This document shows, piece by piece, positions 59,201 to 64,000 of a stretch of 64,000 nt of DNA. Within the stretch, counting starts at the first letter, position 1; every line of letters begins with the position of its first letter. Source of the stretch: Onychostoma macrolepis (lineage: Eukaryota; Chordata; Actinopteri; Cypriniformes; Cyprinidae). The position numbers were made by a program, and so were the translations under genes. The DNA lies in contig NC_081167.1 in assembly GCF_012432095.1 (NCBI RefSeq), positions 10,193,710-10,257,709 on the forward strand, given 5' to 3'. The notes under the pieces are model-generated. The model had not been told where the DNA came from. It ran no database searches and saw only the letters and a program-made list of their open reading frames with translations.

Positions 59201-61874
59201 TCAATGTTTCCAGCACATGTGCTTGTTTTGTGTTTATTTCAGATACCTGGATGGCGATTGGCATGATTTTGTTCTGACTGTTCTTATAGAGCAGACAGAT
59301 GGGTGCAGCCAAGTACTGAAGGGTGCATGGGTCTGTGGCATTGGGAGTAACACCATCTAATAGCTCATAGTCAGCAATAAAGAGGTTTCCTTCCTGAAAG
59401 ACAAGATGTCACTTTTGTAGCAAAACCATGCAGACTGTCGCATGCCGAACTGACACACATGAAAATGTATCGTAAGCAAATCATACTGCACATGCCAATA
59501 TACTCATTGCTTGTGTGCTGCATACCTTGAGCTCTTCTTCCAGCGTGAGACCCCTCTCTAGACTGTCCTCAACAATCTTTTGTGTGACTGGAAACTTGTC
59601 AGGAATTTCTGTGCATTTCCTGATGACCACTGGATTACAGCCGTTCAAGAACTGGTACCCGAACATGAAGTCTTCCTTCCAGTGCTCCATCACATACTCT
59701 GAGCAAAGGACACAAGCAGTCATTTTAAAATAATTACACACGTTCATACATATTCATACAACAAATTTTGAAGCAGCTGTGTGCTTTAAAAATGTAAATA
59801 ACTCAGAACAACATGGCATGTTTTTTTAAAGAGTGCAAATAAACTTCATATGTATTATAACAGATGAGAGTGTTTGTGAGACGAATAACTGTGTGTAATG
59901 TGCAATTCTTGAAAGGAACACTCCACTTTTTTTGGAAATAGGCTCATTCTCCAACTCCCCCAGAGTTAATAAGTTGAGTTTTACCGGTTTTGAATCCATT
60001 CAGCTGATCTCTGGATCTGACGATAGCACTTTTAGCATAGCTTAGCATAGATCATTGAATCCGATTAGACCACTAGCATCGCGATCAAAAATGACCAAAG
60101 AGTTTCGATATTTGTCCTATTTAAAACTTGACTCGCCTGAAAGTAGTCCCCAGCTAGGTACCTAGTTATAATATAGCTGGGCACTACTTTCAGGCGCTAC
60201 GTAATATCACTGCGCCATGGTACGGCAGCAAAGTTCCTTGATTATTACGCCGGAATGAGAGTATAGTTCCTAGCCAAATCGGCCTAGAAAATCGCAACTT
60301 TTCATTTTCTGCCGGTCTTAGTACACGATATAACTACAGAAGAGTCAAGTTTTAAATAGGACAAATATCGAAACTCTTTGGTCAGTTTTGAACGCGATGC
60401 TACTGGTCTAATCGGATTCAATGATCTATGCTAAGCTATGCTAAAAGTGCTATCGCCAGACCCGGAGATCGGCTGAATGGATTCCAAAACGGTAAAACTC
60501 AACTTATTAACTCTGGGGGAGTTGGAGAACGAGCCTATTTCCAAAAAAAGTGGAGCGTTCCTTGAATGCTGATAAAGATATTAAGGTTATATATGCTGGC
60601 TGTTCAAACCTGATATTGTATTCTTAATTCTCACGAATATGCGCTCAAAGTCTGCAAAATCTCCCCATGAGGACTGGAACATGTGCATGAACTGGTTTAC
60701 ACAGAGATTTTCAATCCTGAGGAATAAAACACAGTCATTTAAAAAAAATCATACATATGCCTATAATCTGTTATATTGAATCAAATATAAAATCATAAAT
60801 AAAAACAGAGAGATTTACTTGGATAGTCTACCCTTGTGAAAAAGTAGTTTGAGCATACTTTTTAAAAAGAGCGCTTCTTAAAGAAATAATACACCTTAAA
60901 AGAATTTATTCAATGTACTAAATGTAATGTTTTTGGACAGTTAATTGCATTTTGTTAGCAAATAAATGTAATATTAAAATAAATATTAAATTCAATTAGT
61001 TGAACTCAAAAGTGTTTTGTACCCATTTAAGTAGGACTTAAGTACAACTTTATATATAATTTCATAATTGCTTCTATTGTCTTTGAAATGGCTAATGGAC
61101 TGCAATGGTAAACATAATCCAATTTAATACAATTTTTAACAGAGTTAATTAATATATTAATTAATATTTTAGTTTAGTGCATTGATATTATATTATCTGC
61201 AAATCTAGTTTTCAAAAAATAAATAAATATATAAAAATGAACTATAAGTACTAAGCCCTTCACAATGGCAATCCAGGCTTTCTCACAGTCTTTTCCCACA
61301 TACTGTATTAAACTCAACCCTTGGACCTCATGCATTAAAAATGAGTTGTTGTTGTTGTTGTTGTAGTTGTTGTTGTGATAATCTAATGGTCACGGTGCCT
61401 GCAGATATGGGTGGTAAACACATGTATGCATGCTACTGAGAACGACACTCCTCAAAAACTATTTATATCAATAACACAATCTACTGAATCTGCAATTTCC
61501 CCCTTTTAACAGTCACACTTTTACACCAGCACAGGGTCTGTGCAAATGTATAATACCACAAAGACAATGCATGTTTGTATTCAGACCTCGTTGATACATG
61601 CAAAAGACAAACAGATTCTGAAAGAAACATGCAAATGTGCATAAATACAAATAGACGGTCACTTTATGGAAATAACAGCTGACAGCACAGAGCAGTAAAA
61701 ACAGTATTCAAGAATGAAATATTCATAGTCATCAAACAAAAAGAACCTTACGCTTTGCTGTAGTTGAGCACAAAGTCCACTCCTTTCTCGCTGTCAAACT
61801 GAATGTCTCGTGGAAGCTCACTATGGGTTTTGGCATCTATGCTCATAGGGAAGCCAGGGTGCCACTCCTTCCAC
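50111..61874 (-). CDS. alox5: Arachidonate 5-lipoxygenase, exons 4-14 (5' end outside window)
   Basis: 5-LOX is a non-haem iron dioxygenase that turns arachidonate into 5-HPETE and leukotriene A4. Exons seen: 61752-61874, 60610-60716, 59526-59698, 59247-59393, 58009-58212, 57805-57891, 51984-52162, 51749-51870, 50640-50740, 50381-50551, 50111-50290. All join in phase to a stop at 50111. The PLAT domain (exons 1-3) lies past the right edge. Visible marks: LPRDIQFDSEKGVDFVLNYS; iron-ligand helix DFHVHQTVTHLLRTHL (human H367 and H372); TASAQHAAVNFGQ (H550 and N554); and the end YYYLSPDRIPNSVAV, whose last residue would be the C-terminal iron ligand and is Val instead of Ile. The KANGTGGGG segment keeps Ala-Asn at human 424-425 and Phe at 359, positions tied to 5-specificity. 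Human regulatory serines 271 and 523 are not conserved. Fish carry alox5 duplicates; which one this is cannot be decided. No coding break is seen. Confidence 0.96.
52247..54160. mobile_element. 1.9-kb foldback element in alox5 intron 9
   Basis: Arms of about 630 bp (52247-52885 and 53535-54160) are inverted copies with ends CCTAGACCGATGGTCTGATT and its near-complement. The centre has 'gtaactagtaaagtaacgtt', frequent in cyprinid elements. No transposase frame is seen. A diverged second copy of the right end follows at about 54440-54505. Confidence 0.82.
55198..55821 (+). CDS. Gag-like open frame of the LTR element
   Basis: The frame starts MDPFNQLLDLRQGSFSIEEY and continues DEVVLKDIFRFGLNEPVKSW. 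This pattern of a short helical repeat with Leu-Pro-Glu resembles Ty3/gypsy-type gag fragments of fish. It then runs into repeats of SSQATAALNE encoded by the 30-bp array and ends at 55821. An upstream extension through the LTR is open but probably untranslated. Assignment as gag is inference from position and pattern. Confidence 0.55.
   Translation: MDPFNQLLDLRQGSFSIEEYVTQVCVISDKVPFDEVVLKDIFRFGLNEPVKSWLPEGKFNVSLKDFIDYALLYAGSSFTVGVAEEECNTVSVTKMVATPESVHKMVATTTPRHVIAVSKEPSQVSVNVRESSQATAALNESSQATAALNESSQATAALNESSQATAALNESSQATAALNESSQATAALNESSQATAVLTSQAKPPLS
55590..55950 (+). repeat. 30-bp tandem array, SSQATAALNE-coding
   Basis: About twelve copies of a unit read as 'aacgagtcaagccaagccac' followed by 'cgctgctctt'. 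Early copies are in frame; single-base losses near 55786 and later shift the frame. Part of the LTR element interior. Confidence 0.93.
56797..56985 (+). repeat. 30-bp tandem array, Pro/Gly-rich
   Basis: About six copies of a 30-bp unit, including 'ggctccagtcccgccggctc' then 'cgccctggtg'. Open in several frames on both strands because the unit length is a multiple of three and lacks stops; none of these frames is taken as a real gene. Confidence 0.93.
58009..58212 (-). other. alox5: alox5 exon with two iron-ligand histidines
   Basis: A 204-nt exon encodes LGQRPGEDNPIFIPTDDEYD, then WLLAKIWVRSSDFHVHQTV and THLLRTHL. The two His five residues apart are iron ligands in the family. It ends PAVHPVFK. 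Confidence 0.95.
58480..58835 (-). repeat. Dispersed repeat, same family as 8425-8650, inverted
   Basis: Contains 'cagcaaatcattatattaga', 'gcaaccttggtgagcataag' and ends 'attttgaatggtagtgtata'. In alox5 intron 7. Confidence 0.7.
59915..60561. mobile_element. 647-bp foldback MITE, GGAACACTCCAC ends
   Basis: The left end GGAACACTCCACTTTTTTTG pairs with the right end CAAAAAAAGTGGAGCGTTCC. Arms of about 240 bp pair well. TTGAA occurs on both sides, one base apart from the left end, giving a probable 5-bp target duplication. In alox5 intron 5. Confidence 0.85.
61338..61375. repeat. (TTG)n microsatellite
   Basis: About 38 bp of TTG repeats in alox5 intron 4. Confidence 0.85.
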
Positions 61875-62099
61875 CTTCAACATCAAGCACAGCATCATGT
61901 TTTAAAATTCAGTCTATTATATCAGCACTAAATCATGTATTGTCATTATTATGCAATTAATGAAAGGTTCCACATTTAAAAACAGGATTTCCTGGGCAGC
62001 ATGGTCAGACATGTGGTAGTGGTGGTAATATTGGCAAAGGGCCCAGATTCAGTCCCATGAGTTATTAGTCAAATGCAGATTCATGTTCCTATAATTAGT

Positions 62100-62655
62100 G
62101 TTCCCTAAAGAATAATTCACTCATAAAAAAAAAAATAATAATAATAATAAAAAGATTCTGTCATTGTGTACTCACCCTCATGTCATTCCAAACATGAGTT
62201 TCTTTCTTCTGTTGAGCACGGAAGAAGATAGAATGTTGGTAACCAAACAGTTGATGGTAGCCATTGACTTCCACAGAATGAAACAAAAATATTCAACTGT
62301 TTGGTTACCAACATTCTTCAAAATGTCTTTATTTGTGTTCAGGAAAGAAACTTATACAGAGAGAACCTCAAACAGGTTTGGAATGAATGAGGCATTTATA
62401 TAGCGCTTTCATGTGTATTGCAATACACCCAAAGCGCTTTACAATCATGTGGGGGGGTCTCTCCTCAACCACCACCAGTGTGCAGCATCCACTTGGATGA
62501 TGCGACGGCAGCCACAGGACAACGGCGCCAGTGCGCTCACCACACACCAGCTACAGGTGGAGAGGAGAGAGTGTCGTAGAGCCAATCAAGTTGATTGGAA
62601 CCCACAAGAGGTTGAGTAAATGATGAGAGAAATGTTATTTTTGGGTTAACTATCC
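62100..62655. mobile_element. Diverged 'TTCACCC' MITE with a second repeat inside
   Basis: The outer parts match the family at 34191-34449 ('attctgtcattgtgtactca', 'gttatttttgggttaactat'). Between 62387 and about 62608 an unrelated block starts 'gaggcatttatatagcgctt', a repeat common in fish genomes that also contains 'aaagcgctttacaatcatg'. Thus one repeat has entered another. In alox5 intron 3. Confidence 0.65.
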
Positions 62656-62704
62656 TGTCAGATTAGCTCAAACCTAGGTAATTGTTTTTTTGAAACTCTC
62701 CTTT

Positions 62705-62912
62705 TAAAGGGACAGTTCACTCAAAAATAAAACTTCTGTCATCATTTATACACCCTCATGGCGTTCTTCAAAATATCTAAATAGGCTTATCTAAATAATT
62801 ATGTAAAATATTTACTTTTTTGTGTTCTGCAGAAGAACAAAAGTCAAACAGGTTTGGAATGACATGAGGGTGAGTAAATAATGACAGAAGTTTCATTTGT
62901 GGGTGAACTCTG
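62705..62912. mobile_element. Further copy of the 'TTCACCC' MITE family
   Basis: Starts TTAAAGGGACAGTTCACTCA and ends 'ttcatttgtgggtgaactct'. The right TTAA is degraded. Confidence 0.7.
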
Positions 62913-63019
62913 TAACCCCACTTGTCATTTTGAAAAAGTGTTGTATCATTTTTACGAGTGCACCCTGGACGATGGGGTGGGGCGACACATTAAGGTGGGG
63001 CGACACGTGTCACTCCGCC

Positions 63020-63890
63020 CACATTCAATTTCATTGGGTTATAATCATAGACTGTAAAAAAAATGGACGTAGTGTCCGTGACGTCACCCGTAGGTTTCTG
63101 TAAAGCGTTTTTGAAGCCTAAAGTGGGCGGAGCCGGCCGCCGCCATCTTGGAAGCGCGTCACTCCCGGATAATCGAAAATGGGCAAAAAGGCGGGACGTG
63201 GGTGAAGCTGAGCTGAAACCACGCCCCTCTATAGTGACAGCAGTGCTGCCGTGCAAAGACTAAACACCATAACCGTTTTGGTCGAAAATGAGTTATTGAT
63301 CATTTTGGGACATGTGTTTAACATGTTGTATCATGGAGAAAAGCCCCGGAGAAACCAAGGCAGAACACAGTATAACATCAGTTACCATTTTGCAGACAGT
63401 GCAAAAGCAGAGTACAATATCAATATAGCCGTAAAAATCAAGTTTGAGATCATTTTCATTAAAACATCTAATTGCCAGATTCCCAGTGTCCTACCTATAA
63501 TAATTTTTTCTGTACAAATACAAAAGTTTCACACTCTAGCGAGTTTCACACTCTGGAGCAGAGCGGCAGTCCACCTGTCACTCAAGTGGCCACGCCCTTA
63601 ATTATGCAGAACTTTAAGGCTTAATATAATTTAAACGGATGAGTTATAAAAAAATTCACCCCCCTCACAGTTGTCACGAAGGGCAAAATTAGCTATATAG
63701 ACCAAAATAATTTTTTGTACCAGGCTATAAACATGTTTTTTTCTGCTGTAAAGTTGGGCATTTTAACATGGGGAGTCTATGGGATTGACTCCCTTTTGGA
63801 GCCAGCCTCCAGCGGCCAGTCGATGAATTGCAGTGTTAGTCACTTCCGTGTTGGTTTCAAGAGAGGGAGCGGGAGGTTGCCGCTTGGTTA
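63020..63890. repeat. Probable DNA element with 'gtccgtgacgtcacccgtag'
   Basis: A GC-richer block starts near 'taatcatagactgtaaaaaa' with 'gccgccgccatcttggaag' and ends near 'gttggtttcaagagagggag'. I recognise the left part as a common fish repeat. The right border and any target duplication are unclear. In alox5 intron 3; no exon of alox5 is visible here. Confidence 0.5.
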
Positions 63891-64000
63891 TAATACAGCA
63901 GAGCTTATTGGTGACATTTGCGCATGAGCATTCTTTTATATACGTTTTTATGAATGATCTACGCTGTTTGGCTGTACTACAGAAATATTAAGTGCTAACA

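Noticed and set aside
61875..64000. alox5 exon 3 within the window
   Set aside because: No minus-strand segment resembles the expected short exon before the WKEWHPGF sequence; the stretch is filled by repeats, so exons 1-3 are taken to lie beyond the right edge.

Overview
This is vertebrate nuclear DNA, almost certainly from a ray-finned fish and probably a cyprinid. It holds three intron-rich genes with GT-AG introns, dense Tc1/hAT/TTAA-type DNA transposon debris, and repeat families I recognise as typical of zebrafish, carp and goldfish genomes. The species call is inference; the gene calls rest on exon-by-exon reading of the minus strand.

All recognised genes lie on the minus strand, head to tail. 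Reading right to left: (1) alox5, arachidonate 5-lipoxygenase, exons 4-14 at 61874..50111, with exons 1-3 off the right edge; (2) washc2 (FAM21), the large acidic-tail subunit of the WASH complex, complete: 31 coding exons at 47513..26334, a 1388-residue reading frame, plus two probable non-coding 5' exons to about 48535; (3) zfand4, a ubiquitin-like plus AN1 zinc-finger protein, complete: nine coding exons at 24510..8014, 666 residues, with a non-coding first exon near 25132-25300; (4) a probable promoter and first non-coding exon of a fourth minus-strand gene at about 5890..5770, whose body runs left out of the window. Human chromosome 10q11 carries ALOX5, MARCHF8, ZFAND4 and WASHC2C together, so the block looks like conserved synteny, and the fourth gene could be marchf8 (inference only).

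The exon models were checked by phase. The washc2 exons sum to 4167 nt and the zfand4 exons to 2001 nt, both multiples of three, with every junction in phase. The alox5 exon lengths (123, 107, 173, 147, 204, 87, 179, 122, 101, 171 nt, then the last) fit the conserved vertebrate 5-LOX pattern as I remember it.

Introns carry most of the remaining structure. A zfand4 intron holds a triple nest: a foldback element inside a Tc1 inside a second Tc1-like element. Intron 1 of washc2 holds a 4-kb element with roughly 1-kb inverted arms and a broken Tc1 in its middle. Other washc2 introns hold a hAT-like element with an 8-bp target duplication, TTAA-flanked elements and long (TA)n tracts. Intron 9 of alox5 holds a 1.9-kb foldback element and, next to it, a non-autonomous LTR retrotransposon whose short internal region contains two different 30-bp tandem arrays. 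I see no tRNA, rRNA, CRISPR array or prokaryotic feature.

The three proteins do not form one pathway: 5-LOX makes leukotriene precursors, WASHC2 links the WASH actin-nucleating complex to retromer endosomes, and ZFAND4 is poorly characterised. No wholly new gene system is evident. The most distinctive observations are the loss of several mammalian 5-LOX regulatory residues, the nested and foldback transposons, and a near-perfect 33-bp-arm hairpin in a zfand4 intron.
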